Below are positions 35,682 to 43,955 of a stretch of DNA of 57,977 nt, in pieces. The stretch's first letter is position 1. Every line of letters begins with the position of its first letter. A program made the position numbers and the translations under genes. Origin of the DNA: Acidimicrobiaceae bacterium (GTDB lineage: Bacteria > Actinomycetota > Acidimicrobiia > Acidimicrobiales > Acidimicrobiaceae). Under the pieces are notes generated by a model. It was not told the origin of the DNA, did not search any database, and worked only from the letters and a program-made list of their open reading frames with translations. The stretch spans positions 1 through 57,977 of the forward strand of contig JABEUN010000012.1 of the NCBI GenBank assembly GCA_013044385.1. Reading direction: 5' to 3'.

Positions 35682-37172
35682 TTATCCTTCAAAACCCCCC
35701 TCACCAGCCAATATGGAGCCAGAAAGTCTATCAATATCGAAACTGAACTCATAGCGTCCCTCTTCCGATAGTCCAGCACGCTTCAAAATCTTGAGAAGTT
35801 GCACCCCCGCAAAGCCCTCTACGGTACCGCCAGACAGCTCAAAGATACGACCAATCAGGAGGCTCTCGATTGCCAGCAGTTTGCTGAGGCTCTTTAGAAC
35901 CTCGGTGATTCGTACCGTGGCCAACGTGGCATTGGAAACATGGTCCTCGACTTCGTCCAGTTGGTAAGGGTACATCGATGCCGGTTGTGTGGATGCGATC
36001 TCCAGATGCAGTGCAGTAGCAGTAGCTAAAAGCTGAGATAGGCCATTTCCGAACTCACCGGGCGCAATCAGTCCCACTTCGAAGCCAACTTTTCCAGCGA
36101 GCATCTGGTAACACCTCTGCCTAGTCAGGGCGCTCACCTGCACGAGAGCGATTAGGAGGGCATCGGAGGCCACACCCAAAGCAACGGCGTGAAAATTTCC
36201 ACCGGATATTATCTGGGGCTCGGTTTGATCGGTAATAAGGGGGTTGTCCGAGCATCCCTTAAGCAAATCTCCTATAACCTCCTCGAGGCCAGCGCGTGCC
36301 CAGTGGGCCGCGCCGTGCACCTGGGGAGCACATCTCCACGCGTAGGGATCGTGGACTCCTGTTCTCGTCTGTTTGGATCCCGACCACCCAGACAGTCCCG
36401 CCCGGACAGCCTCAGAAGTTCGAACCACCCACGTAAGGCCATTTGCAACAGCGATCTCCTCAGAAAATGCCTCCGGGTGGCCGCTTACTGCCTCTATTCC
36501 CGCGGCTACCAGCGAGTCGGAATAGCTAAGAAGTCTGGATGCGATTGAGGAGGCGTGCAGGGCCAAACTTAAAGTTGTCGCAGTGCCATTTACGATCGAT
36601 AGACCATCTCGCGGGCCAAGCCTAAGCGGGTCTATTCCGAACTCCTTTTGAATATGCGACCCTTGATATCTCCGGCCGCTTTTGTCCATGAACTGACCTA
36701 GCAGTAGTAGGCACAGACCAGCGTGTGCCGATGGAACCAGATCACCGCTGGCTCCCAAAGAACCAGTTCGTGGAACCACTGGTGCAAGACCAGTGTTGAG
36801 AAGAGCTACTAGCTGCTGGGCCAGTGCAAGTGAGGCACCGGTCAATCCTGTACAGACCGACAGCAACTTTGCCAACCACACGCCGCGGGCAGCGGGAAAT
36901 TCGAGTGGGTCACCGGTTCCACAGGCGTGGGACCTCACCGTATCAAGCTGGAACGCCTCAAACTCTGACCTCAGAAGTCTGCTAGCAGATGAGATCCCAT
37001 ACCCGGTGGTCACGCCGTAGATGGTGGCGCCAGCATCGATGAGGGTCTCGAGTCGTGCAGCAGCGACTTCGACTGCAGCCACACATCCAGCTGACAGTTC
37101 CACGGGTTCGCATCCTTCAGAGATCGCCAAGAACTCTGAGGTCTTCAACCCCACGTTTGTGATGGTAATCAC
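35682..37172 (-). CDS. Histidine ammonia-lyase-like MIO enzyme in the guanidine regulon
   Basis: Protein of 496 residues in the aromatic amino acid lyase family. The MIO cofactor triad is A141-S142-G143 ('SLGASGDLVPSAH'). Compared with Pseudomonas histidine ammonia-lyase, Y53, H83, N195, Y280, R283, F329 and E414 all have counterparts (Y52, H82, N195, Y277, R280, F327, E409), but Gln277 is replaced by His274 and the two residues before R280 are Ala-Trp. Catalysis by elimination of the alpha-amino group is therefore expected, while the substrate may differ from histidine. No hutU, hutI or hutG accompanies it. GTG start with AGGA upstream. It begins 91 bp after the M20 gene and ends the riboswitch-2 unit. 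Confidence 0.85.
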   Translation of the reverse strand: MITITNVGLKTSEFLAISEGCEPVELSAGCVAAVEVAAARLETLIDAGATIYGVTTGYGISSASRLLRSEFEAFQLDTVRSHACGTGDPLEFPAARGVWLAKLLSVCTGLTGASLALAQQLVALLNTGLAPVVPRTGSLGASGDLVPSAHAGLCLLLLGQFMDKSGRRYQGSHIQKEFGIDPLRLGPRDGLSIVNGTATTLSLALHASSIASRLLSYSDSLVAAGIEAVSGHPEAFSEEIAVANGLTWVVRTSEAVRAGLSGWSGSKQTRTGVHDPYAWRCAPQVHGAAHWARAGLEEVIGDLLKGCSDNPLITDQTEPQIISGGNFHAVALGVASDALLIALVQVSALTRQRCYQMLAGKVGFEVGLIAPGEFGNGLSQLLATATALHLEIASTQPASMYPYQLDEVEDHVSNATLATVRITEVLKSLSKLLAIESLLIGRIFELSGGTVEGFAGVQLLKILKRAGLSEEGRYEFSFDIDRLSGSILAGEGGFEG

Positions 37173-37263
37173 AGTCCAATTCCTAATGCCGGCTCGGGTC
37201 TATGATCTCCTGCACTGGTGAAGATCAACCCTCTGTAGTACACCGCCGAGTGGGACTGTCGGC

Positions 37264-38529
37264 TCATGAGAGGATGGACGATATGATCGCAGCTAACCCG
37301 GCAGTGCCGCGATGGATAGAGTCGATTGTGACGCTTTCATCTATTCTGTGCGCCCCATCCTCCTCGCCAACACCGAAGCCAATTGTAGGAATGCCAAGCT
37401 CTCCACAGATGATCGATCCGTTCGTACAGAAGGAGTAGCTGCCAAGACGCGAGTCTGAGCCAATTTCGCCGACCGCAGATATAGCACTTTTCACTAGAGG
37501 TGAATCGTGGGGTGTACTCCAAGCATCGGCGAACTCATCCACCTCCACCCGATAGCCCGTCCATGTCGTGACTATTGCCTTGACGTAGCCGACTTCGATG
37601 CCGGGAGACTCTCCGACCCACTCCGCTTCAACCTCTTTGGCCGCTTCCATTACGTGGCTGAGCAGCGAGTCTCTGGTCTGCTCAGGGCCAAACCTAGCGT
37701 CGAACCTTACGGTTGCTCCACCAGGTATGGTCGACACCGACGGATAAGGACTGCTGAGCATGTCGATGCAGTTGATGTCCAGCTGGACCCCAGAAGACCC
37801 AAGTCTGGGGAAACTCGAAGCGATCTTCCAGATTACGCCTGCGGCGAAACTAGCAGCGTTGACGCCTAAAGAGGAGTGTCCAGCGTGGCTAGGTCTGCCC
37901 TCTAGGCGCATCTCAATTTTGGCTCGTCCCCTCTGGGAGGTGAATATCCGTGCGTCAGTCGGCTCCGTAGTTATCGCCATATCCGGCCGGTATCGCTCGA
38001 GAACGGGCCGAAGTGCGGCGCCCTCCATCTGCTCTTCTGAGGCACTTGCCACAAGCACAAGTCTTCCCTTGGGCCGCCAACCTGACCGGACCAGGGCCTC
38101 AGTCGCAATCACCATGGCACCAATTGAGGCCTTCTGGTCGCAGATTCCCAGTCCGTAGAGTCGACCATCGCGAATTATGCCGCCAAATGGATCACAAGAC
38201 CACTTATCTGCAGAGTGGAGGGGTATCGAATCTGCGTGACCATCCACCAGCAATGTTGGGCCCGCTTCGGTTCCTAAAAGGTCCAGCACGGCATTGCCGG
38301 CTCCATCTATGAAGCTCTCACCAACGCCTATATCTTTGAATGCCGAAACGGCAACTTCGACGGCACTTCGCTCAGATCCGGTTTCGCTCCTCGCCTGTGC
38401 CAGTGAGGTACACAGCCTTACGGCCTTATCTTTGAACTCGTCAGTAATCGCAGGTATCAATTTCAACTCCCGTTGTTGGTCGAAAATTTGGATAATTGGT
38501 TCGTAAGCTTCATGAGGCGCGAGCTCCAC
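37264..38529 (-). CDS. M20-family amidohydrolase/deacylase, YgeY-like
   Basis: Protein of 421 residues of the M20 metallopeptidase family (ArgE/DapE/YgeY type), which hydrolyses amide bonds of N-acyl or N-carbamoyl compounds. Metal and catalytic residues are visible: H98 and D100 in 'VDGHADSIP', D131 in 'GICDQKAS', E165-E166 in 'SASEEQMEG', and a later His in 'PSHAGH'. The 'DQK' at the bridging Asp recalls YgeY, which in Escherichia coli lies beside the hydantoinase gene hyuA. The same pairing occurs here, since the allantoinase-like gene ends 7 bp upstream. GTG start at 38529. Substrate unknown, probably the ring-opened product of the neighbour. Confidence 0.85.
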   Translation of the reverse strand: MELAPHEAYEPIIQIFDQQRELKLIPAITDEFKDKAVRLCTSLAQARSETGSERSAVEVAVSAFKDIGVGESFIDGAGNAVLDLLGTEAGPTLLVDGHADSIPLHSADKWSCDPFGGIIRDGRLYGLGICDQKASIGAMVIATEALVRSGWRPKGRLVLVASASEEQMEGAALRPVLERYRPDMAITTEPTDARIFTSQRGRAKIEMRLEGRPSHAGHSSLGVNAASFAAGVIWKIASSFPRLGSSGVQLDINCIDMLSSPYPSVSTIPGGATVRFDARFGPEQTRDSLLSHVMEAAKEVEAEWVGESPGIEVGYVKAIVTTWTGYRVEVDEFADAWSTPHDSPLVKSAISAVGEIGSDSRLGSYSFCTNGSIICGELGIPTIGFGVGEEDGAHRIDESVTIDSIHRGTAGLAAIISSILS

Positions 38530-38536
38530 CTAGTAA

Positions 38537-39766
38537 CTAAAAAGTCCTCGAAATAGCATTTCTAACAACTGGGCGTCCAATGACTGTCGAATCATTTACA
38601 ACCAGACGCCCGCCCACCACAACGTCGACAATCCTCCAGAGCCCGTTGTCTGATCGTTCTGCCACGACGAAATCCGCCTGACCGCCTACAGATATTTCAC
38701 CGGAGGTTGCAAAGCCGTAGACCGAAGCAGCAGATGCCGTATAGTCGGCCACCAACTCCGGCGAGTCGAACTCATCAAGAAGTGCCAGCATCGTCTTGCC
38801 CGCCCCCTGGGCGCCTCTCCACTGGCCAGAGAATGAGTCGGAATTAGGCGGACCGGGGGAATGATCAGATCCCACGGCGTCCAGCCAGCCATTTTGTACC
38901 AACTCCCGAAGCTCGTTTCGCAGCGAGGCGGAGCGGACTGGTGGACTAACGACAACACCGTCTAGTCCAAAGCGCACAAGCACCTCATCGGAGGAGAAGT
39001 AGTGGGGACATGTCTCAGAGGTGGCTAGTGGCGAGTTGTTCACCATCCTCACTGCCTCCGGTGTCGACAGGTGTACAAGGTGCACCTTCGCACCAAATTC
39101 GCCAGCCAACGTGAGAATCGTCGACACTGCCGAGACCTCGGAAGAAACTGGTCTACCGAGATCACCGATCTGATCTGAGACGAATTGAGACTGGTCCTCG
39201 GCGTGAAGTGCCAACCTCAAGCCGATGCGAGACGCGTTTACCAGCGCCTCTTGGAGCGATTCGCCATCAAGCCGAGGGAAGTCATCCCAACCTGAATCAC
39301 AGAGAAAGCCTTTGAATCCAGCGGCTCCAGCTAAAGCAGCCTCTCGCATCTCTGCAAGTCGACCCGGCACGGCACCAGCCAGTACTGCGAAGTTCGAGAA
39401 CGATTTAGCCAAAAAGATCTCGCACTTTTCTGTCACATCGCGAGCTGCAATCGTAGGAGGATCGGAGTCTATCGGCATGTCAACCACCGTTGTGACTCCG
39501 CCAAGTACCGACTTCAGACTTCCTTTTTCCACTCCTTCCCAATCTGTTCGACCCGGCTCGTCGAAGTGGACATGCAGGTCGATGAATCCGGGAAGTACGA
39601 ACATTCCATCCCTGTTGAGAACCACTCCCCCGTTGTTGCATTCACTCTGATCCCATCTGGCAAATAGGCCATCGTGGACCCTCAGAGCATCTCCCCATCT
39701 GGTCCTGCGAGGGGCGACAATAGTCGCCCCTCGCACTGCTTGTACAATCGGGCCGAGTGCCATCAC
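38537..39766 (-). CDS. Cyclic amidohydrolase, allantoinase/dihydroorotase-like
   Basis: Protein of 409 residues (or 408 from ATG 39763) of the amidohydrolase superfamily. The binuclear site is visible: H65 and H67 in 'PGFIDLHVHFDEPGRTDWEG', carbamylated K152 in 'AGFKGFLCDSG', H188 in 'LHAEDQ', a His in 'VHLVHLS' and Asp in 'GSDHSPG'. The 'EPGRTDWEG', 'MPIDSDPPT' and 'FKGFLCDSG' stretches are closest to allantoinases, which open the hydantoin ring of allantoin. The true ring substrate is unknown; control by a guanidine riboswitch suggests a guanidine- or ureide-bearing ring. It lies 27 bp after the substrate-binding protein gene. Confidence 0.87.
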   Translation of the reverse strand: MMALGPIVQAVRGATIVAPRRTRWGDALRVHDGLFARWDQSECNNGGVVLNRDGMFVLPGFIDLHVHFDEPGRTDWEGVEKGSLKSVLGGVTTVVDMPIDSDPPTIAARDVTEKCEIFLAKSFSNFAVLAGAVPGRLAEMREAALAGAAGFKGFLCDSGWDDFPRLDGESLQEALVNASRIGLRLALHAEDQSQFVSDQIGDLGRPVSSEVSAVSTILTLAGEFGAKVHLVHLSTPEAVRMVNNSPLATSETCPHYFSSDEVLVRFGLDGVVVSPPVRSASLRNELRELVQNGWLDAVGSDHSPGPPNSDSFSGQWRGAQGAGKTMLALLDEFDSPELVADYTASAASVYGFATSGEISVGGQADFVVAERSDNGLWRIVDVVVGGRLVVNDSTVIGRPVVRNAISRTF

Positions 39767-39793
39767 GCAGGGCTACTTACGGTCGTATTAGCT

Positions 39794-41416
39794 CTATGCA
39801 CCCTTTGGCTTGAGGTATGCAAGATACAAGGTGTAGGGCGAACCGACATTGTGGACTATTCCTGTGATGTTGGCAGACAATGCCATTGAATCGTTAAGAC
39901 TCATGAGCATGTTCCAGCAACCGCTCTGGCCGTAGTAAACCGCAGCTTGTGCGTAGTAACTATCCGCCTGACTGAGGGTGATTGACGAATTTCCCTTGGC
40001 CAAGAGTGCTGTGGCCTGAGGGACAGAACACTGAAGGAAGTTCAATCCACCGCCTGCGTCAAAGGAGATGTGCGCCCAGGTATACGGGCTAGCAGCGTCC
40101 GGCCAGGAGGAGTATACGAACAGATCTGGGGCATTCGAATCGTTCGTAGGCCAGTTGTAGATCTCTGATCCGGGATATGCAACGACCTTGGCTGACATCC
40201 CGAAGGAGGCGAGTTGGGTCTGAACGATATCGGCTATCTGTCCTGCAGCCGGATCGTTATTCTGATAGCCGACAGTCACACTTTTTGCGGCCGAGGAGGC
40301 TTTTGCGACAATCTTCTGGAACGCCCCTGGCGAGTAGCCAGATATTTCAGGCGCCTGGTTGGGAGCGAGCATGTTCGCAGGGTAGATCCTATTGAGTATG
40401 GACGCCCTACCAGGGAAGACTGCGTTGAGGATCTCCGACTTGTTGATTGCGTGCATAAATGCTTGCCGGTTGGCTTGAGTGGAGAAGATCGGAGTTTTCG
40501 GATTGACAATGATCTGGTTTGACTCAAACGTAGGAAGAACGTATAGCTTCACGTTCGGATCCTGCTTCAGAGTTGGAATCGCAGTGGTCGGGATATTGTG
40601 CAAAATTCCGTCGAGCTGCCCATTCTGCAAAAGCAACTGCTGAGTCGTGATGGATGGTACAACCTTGATCTGGATGGTGGTGTAGTAAGGCTTCTGTCCC
40701 CAGTAGTTTGGGTTCGCCTTCAGGGTGTACATCTGCCCAGCCTGTACTGAAGCCAGCTCGTATGGACCACTGCCATTGTCATGGGTACTCAGGTAGGTCT
40801 GATTATTGTCCTTACCGGCGTGTAGAGCCAACGAGGTCGGAGACTCCATCTTCGGTCCATATGCCGACGCTAGGTAGTCGAGAAAAGAGGCTACCGGCTG
40901 CTTCAGATGGACGACTGCAACGTAAGGATTAGAGTCATCCACGCTTGCAACTTCGCTGACCATATATGCCGGGCCACCGTTGATGGCTGCCCTGCGCTTG
41001 AAGCTCGCCGCTACAGAGGCAGACGTAAAGGTCGTTCCATCATGGAACTTAACACCCTTTCGCAGCTGGAAGGTGTATGTCAATCCGTCGGGAGAGATCG
41101 TCCAGGAGGTCGCCAGGTCCGGCACAAAACTCGGGGTAGCGGAGTTGAGCTTGTAAGACACGAGCTGGTCGTACACGTTCATGATTATGAGGTTCGCCTG
41201 ACCGGCATAGTAGACGTCTGGATCGGGCGGCTGAGAGATGTCTCCCAAAAACGCGAGGTGCAGCGTATGTGAGGTGGAGGCCGCCGTTGCAGTGGCAGCG
41301 GTGGTCGCCGTGCTGGATGAAGATGATGAGCCGCATGCAGACAGCACCGTGGCTGCGACAATTGGAAGCCACAGCCAGCGCCTCCGGGTAGTTACTTTGG
41401 ATTTGAATATCAACAA
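39794..41416 (-). CDS. ABC transporter substrate-binding lipoprotein, family 5
   Basis: Protein of 540 residues. A basic signal sequence ends in the lipobox 'LSAC', so the mature protein is anchored by a lipidated Cys and followed by a Ser/Thr/Ala-rich linker. The rest is an SBP family 5 (peptide/nickel type) fold, with 'LATSWTISPDGLTYTFQLRKGVKFHDG' (read in parts) as the classic signature. It delivers a ligand to the DppB/DppC-like permeases encoded upstream. Family 5 proteins bind peptides, opines, sugars, nickel chelates or guanidino compounds, and the ligand is not evident. TTG start with AAAGGGG upstream. Confidence 0.92.
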   Translation of the reverse strand: MLIFKSKVTTRRRWLWLPIVAATVLSACGSSSSSSTATTAATATAASTSHTLHLAFLGDISQPPDPDVYYAGQANLIIMNVYDQLVSYKLNSATPSFVPDLATSWTISPDGLTYTFQLRKGVKFHDGTTFTSASVAASFKRRAAINGGPAYMVSEVASVDDSNPYVAVVHLKQPVASFLDYLASAYGPKMESPTSLALHAGKDNNQTYLSTHDNGSGPYELASVQAGQMYTLKANPNYWGQKPYYTTIQIKVVPSITTQQLLLQNGQLDGILHNIPTTAIPTLKQDPNVKLYVLPTFESNQIIVNPKTPIFSTQANRQAFMHAINKSEILNAVFPGRASILNRIYPANMLAPNQAPEISGYSPGAFQKIVAKASSAAKSVTVGYQNNDPAAGQIADIVQTQLASFGMSAKVVAYPGSEIYNWPTNDSNAPDLFVYSSWPDAASPYTWAHISFDAGGGLNFLQCSVPQATALLAKGNSSITLSQADSYYAQAAVYYGQSGCWNMLMSLNDSMALSANITGIVHNVGSPYTLYLAYLKPKGA

Positions 41417-41455
41417 ATGCCCCTTTCAGAACCTTGACTTGAAAATGACAGGTCG

Positions 41456-42088
41456 TCAGCCGACTTTCTGTACTCGAAATATCTCGCTAATCACCTCTTC
41501 CGATGTCACCACGGCACCACTCTGGAGATATTCCATCGCCGCTAAAGCCGCCGAATGTGCCTCCTGGGAGGACCCGATCACACAGTCCTCGACCACGAAG
41601 GTCCGATAGTCATTCTGATGTGCATCGACAAAGCTGTAGTGAACGCAAACGTCTGTGAGTGCGCCAAGAAGTATCAGCGACTTTGCCCGATGTCCGCGCA
41701 GTATGATCTGTAGGTCGGTTCCGAAGAATATGGAGTACCTTCTCTTTCTGACCAGGGCCTCATCTGGCCTCCGCCCCAGCTCATCTGTGATCTCGGTCAT
41801 TGGGTCACTCTCCAGGCAGTGGATAGCCTCTGCGCCGTCCAACTCCCTGCCAATATCCAAGAGATCCGCCCGATGCTCTTCCATCGTGAAGACGATCGGA
41901 ATGTTCAGCCTCCGGGCTACCTCCAGAAGTGACCTGGTACGGTCCACTACTTCAGTAAATCCACCCATTAGAGGAATGCCACGTTCGGAATCCTGCTGAA
42001 GTCCGTTCTTCTGCAGGTCGATCACGACCAACACCAGACCCTCGATCTCGTTGATATCAATCTCCTTTGTCACGACTTGCACCGACAC
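41456..42088 (-). CDS. Isochorismatase-like cysteine hydrolase
   Basis: Protein of 210 residues of the isochorismatase-like superfamily. The catalytic triad is visible: D24 in 'LVVIDLQKNG', K115 in 'VRKRRYSIFFGTDL' and C148 in 'LTDVCVHY'. Relatives include N-carbamoylsarcosine amidohydrolase, biuret hydrolase, ureidoacrylate amidohydrolase and nicotinamidase, so a carbamoyl- or amide-cleaving enzyme is likely. The GTG start follows the dppB-like stop codon without a gap. It sits inside the ABC transporter genes, between the permease and the binding protein, which suggests that its substrate is the imported compound or a direct product. Confidence 0.88.
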   Translation of the reverse strand: MSVQVVTKEIDINEIEGLVLVVIDLQKNGLQQDSERGIPLMGGFTEVVDRTRSLLEVARRLNIPIVFTMEEHRADLLDIGRELDGAEAIHCLESDPMTEITDELGRRPDEALVRKRRYSIFFGTDLQIILRGHRAKSLILLGALTDVCVHYSFVDAHQNDYRTFVVEDCVIGSSQEAHSAALAAMEYLQSGAVVTSEEVISEIFRVQKVG

Positions 42089-43078
42089 CTAGAGCTTCAC
42101 CCTTGGGTCGGCGAGGCTTTGGGCGATATCGACTAGGGCGTTGATGAACACATAACCGACACCCAAGACCAGAGTCACGCCGGCAATGGCTGGAAAGTCG
42201 GAGACCGGTATGCTCTCGGTCGTGTAGTACCCGATGCCTGGCCAGGCGAAAATATCTTCGACGACCGCAACTCCGGCGAACATCAGACCCAGCTGGAGAC
42301 CCGTCATGGTGAGCCCTGGACCGATTGAGTTTCTGATTGCATGTCGAAGAAAGACTGCTTGGTCGCTCAGGCCCTTTGACCTTGCGGTTCTGACGAAATC
42401 CGATCTGAGCGTCGCTTCCAAAGAGGAGCGGAACACCCTGCCGATGGAGATAGCTGGCACCAGTGCGATAGATAGGGCGGGCAATGTCACGTGTACGATT
42501 CCGTCCCATACTCCAGATATGTTCCCGTTGACAAGATTGTCGAAGATTACAAATCCTCCCTGGAACGGCTGAGTGGCTCCAGCCTCGCCGGTAGCGGGCA
42601 AGACATGGAAATGACTGTAGAGGAGGACGAGTCCCGCAAATGAGATCAGGTAGCTCGGCGTAGATGCACCTACAAGGAGTACACCCCTAAAAATCTTGGC
42701 CGGAATACCGTTTTTGATCGAGATGTATCCGAGGATGAGCCCGAGCCCAACTGCAATAAGCAGTGCCACTAACGCCAACTCGACCGTTGCTGGAAGGTAT
42801 TGTGCGAGATCGGTGGAGACTGGCCGCCTCGTTCGGTATGAGGTTCCCAGGTTGAACTGGAGAAGATTCCCGATGTAGCTGAAGAGTTGGGCCAAAAGGG
42901 GCCTGTTTAGACCCAACTTGATTGTCTCAGCCTTCACCGCCGCAGCAGATGCGTTCGGTCCAAGTATCGCGTGAACCGGGTTAGTGTTGGACGCCTTCTG
43001 AAGTATGAATAGTACGACTGTGAGCGCTAGTACGACACCGACCGCTGAGGCGATCCTTTTTAGTACGAATTTGAACAT
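42089..43078 (-). CDS. ABC transporter permease, DppB-like
   Basis: Protein of 329 residues with about six membrane helices and the inner-membrane component fold of peptide/nickel ABC importers. The EAA-type loop is seen near 'VFRSSLEATLRSDFVRTARSKGLSD' (in parts), which contacts the ATPase. The N-terminal 'FKFVLKRIASAVGVVLALTVVLF' helix is typical of DppB. ATG start with AAGGA. It overlaps or abuts both neighbours, so the operon is tightly coupled. Confidence 0.94.
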   Translation of the reverse strand: MFKFVLKRIASAVGVVLALTVVLFILQKASNTNPVHAILGPNASAAAVKAETIKLGLNRPLLAQLFSYIGNLLQFNLGTSYRTRRPVSTDLAQYLPATVELALVALLIAVGLGLILGYISIKNGIPAKIFRGVLLVGASTPSYLISFAGLVLLYSHFHVLPATGEAGATQPFQGGFVIFDNLVNGNISGVWDGIVHVTLPALSIALVPAISIGRVFRSSLEATLRSDFVRTARSKGLSDQAVFLRHAIRNSIGPGLTMTGLQLGLMFAGVAVVEDIFAWPGIGYYTTESIPVSDFPAIAGVTLVLGVGYVFINALVDIAQSLADPRVKL

Positions 43079-43079
43079 G

Positions 43080-43955
43080 CTATCTGTCCTTCATTAGCCC
43101 TCTCAGGCCATCGCCTGATATGTTTCCAACGAGCGCAAGGATTAAGATCCCGATACCTGGCATGACTGCGGTCCAGTAGTCCTGAAGTAGAAAGGTCAGG
43201 TTTCTGGCCGACATTGCTCCCAATTCTGGTGATGGAGCAGGAGATCCGAGTCCCAGAAATGACAGGCCAGCAAGCGTAAGTACCAGATTTCCAATATCCA
43301 AGCTCGCCGTAACTACCAGGGCGGGAAAGGTCCCCGGCAGTAGGTGTCGCAGCGTCCTCCTCATTACCCCGATGCCGCTCATCTTCGCCGCTTCAAGGTG
43401 TGGTCTTGCAGAAAGGGATCGGATCTCTCCCCGCACGATCCTGGCATAAAACGGCCACCAAACGATCGCCACACCAATGAGTGTGTGCAGCAGACTTGGC
43501 CCAAGTGCAGCCACGACTGCGATGGCAAGAACCGGACCTGGCAGAGAGAGAAACAGATCGGTAAATCGCATCAGGAGCGAGTCCACCCATCCTCCTGCCA
43601 CCGCTGCGACAGTTCCGATCGTTACCCCGACAACAAGTCCCGAAGCGATGACCGCAAGTGCAGATAACCAGCTCGCCCGCATCCCGTACAACACTCTGGA
43701 CAGCTCATCACGACCGACCGAGTCAGATCCGAGCAGAAAGCCCCCGTGGCCCGGTGGAGTGAATGCCGGTCCGGCGACGGTATAAGGCGAGTGGGGTGCA
43801 AGCAACGGAGCTAGAAGTACTAGGGCCGTCACGATAAGCGGAAGTGCCGCCATGATCGTGTTCCCACGAACCTTTTTGAACATCTGCGACCTAATGCGCA
43901 GTTGGCCCGGCAACTTAGCTTGCTGTCCCCTCAGGTAAACCTCGGTAACTGCCAT
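43080..43955 (-). CDS. ABC transporter permease, DppC-like
   Basis: Protein of 291 residues with a cytoplasmic N-terminal tail of about 30 residues and six membrane helices, the DppC/OppC pattern. 'LLGSDSVGRDELSRVLYGMR' (in parts) is the characteristic stretch after the first helix, and 'YARIVRGEIRSL' is the start of the EAA loop. ATG begins directly after the TAG stop of the ATPase gene with AGGAGGG as ribosome binding site. Confidence 0.94.
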   Translation of the reverse strand: MAVTEVYLRGQQAKLPGQLRIRSQMFKKVRGNTIMAALPLIVTALVLLAPLLAPHSPYTVAGPAFTPPGHGGFLLGSDSVGRDELSRVLYGMRASWLSALAVIASGLVVGVTIGTVAAVAGGWVDSLLMRFTDLFLSLPGPVLAIAVVAALGPSLLHTLIGVAIVWWPFYARIVRGEIRSLSARPHLEAAKMSGIGVMRRTLRHLLPGTFPALVVTASLDIGNLVLTLAGLSFLGLGSPAPSPELGAMSARNLTFLLQDYWTAVMPGIGILILALVGNISGDGLRGLMKDR

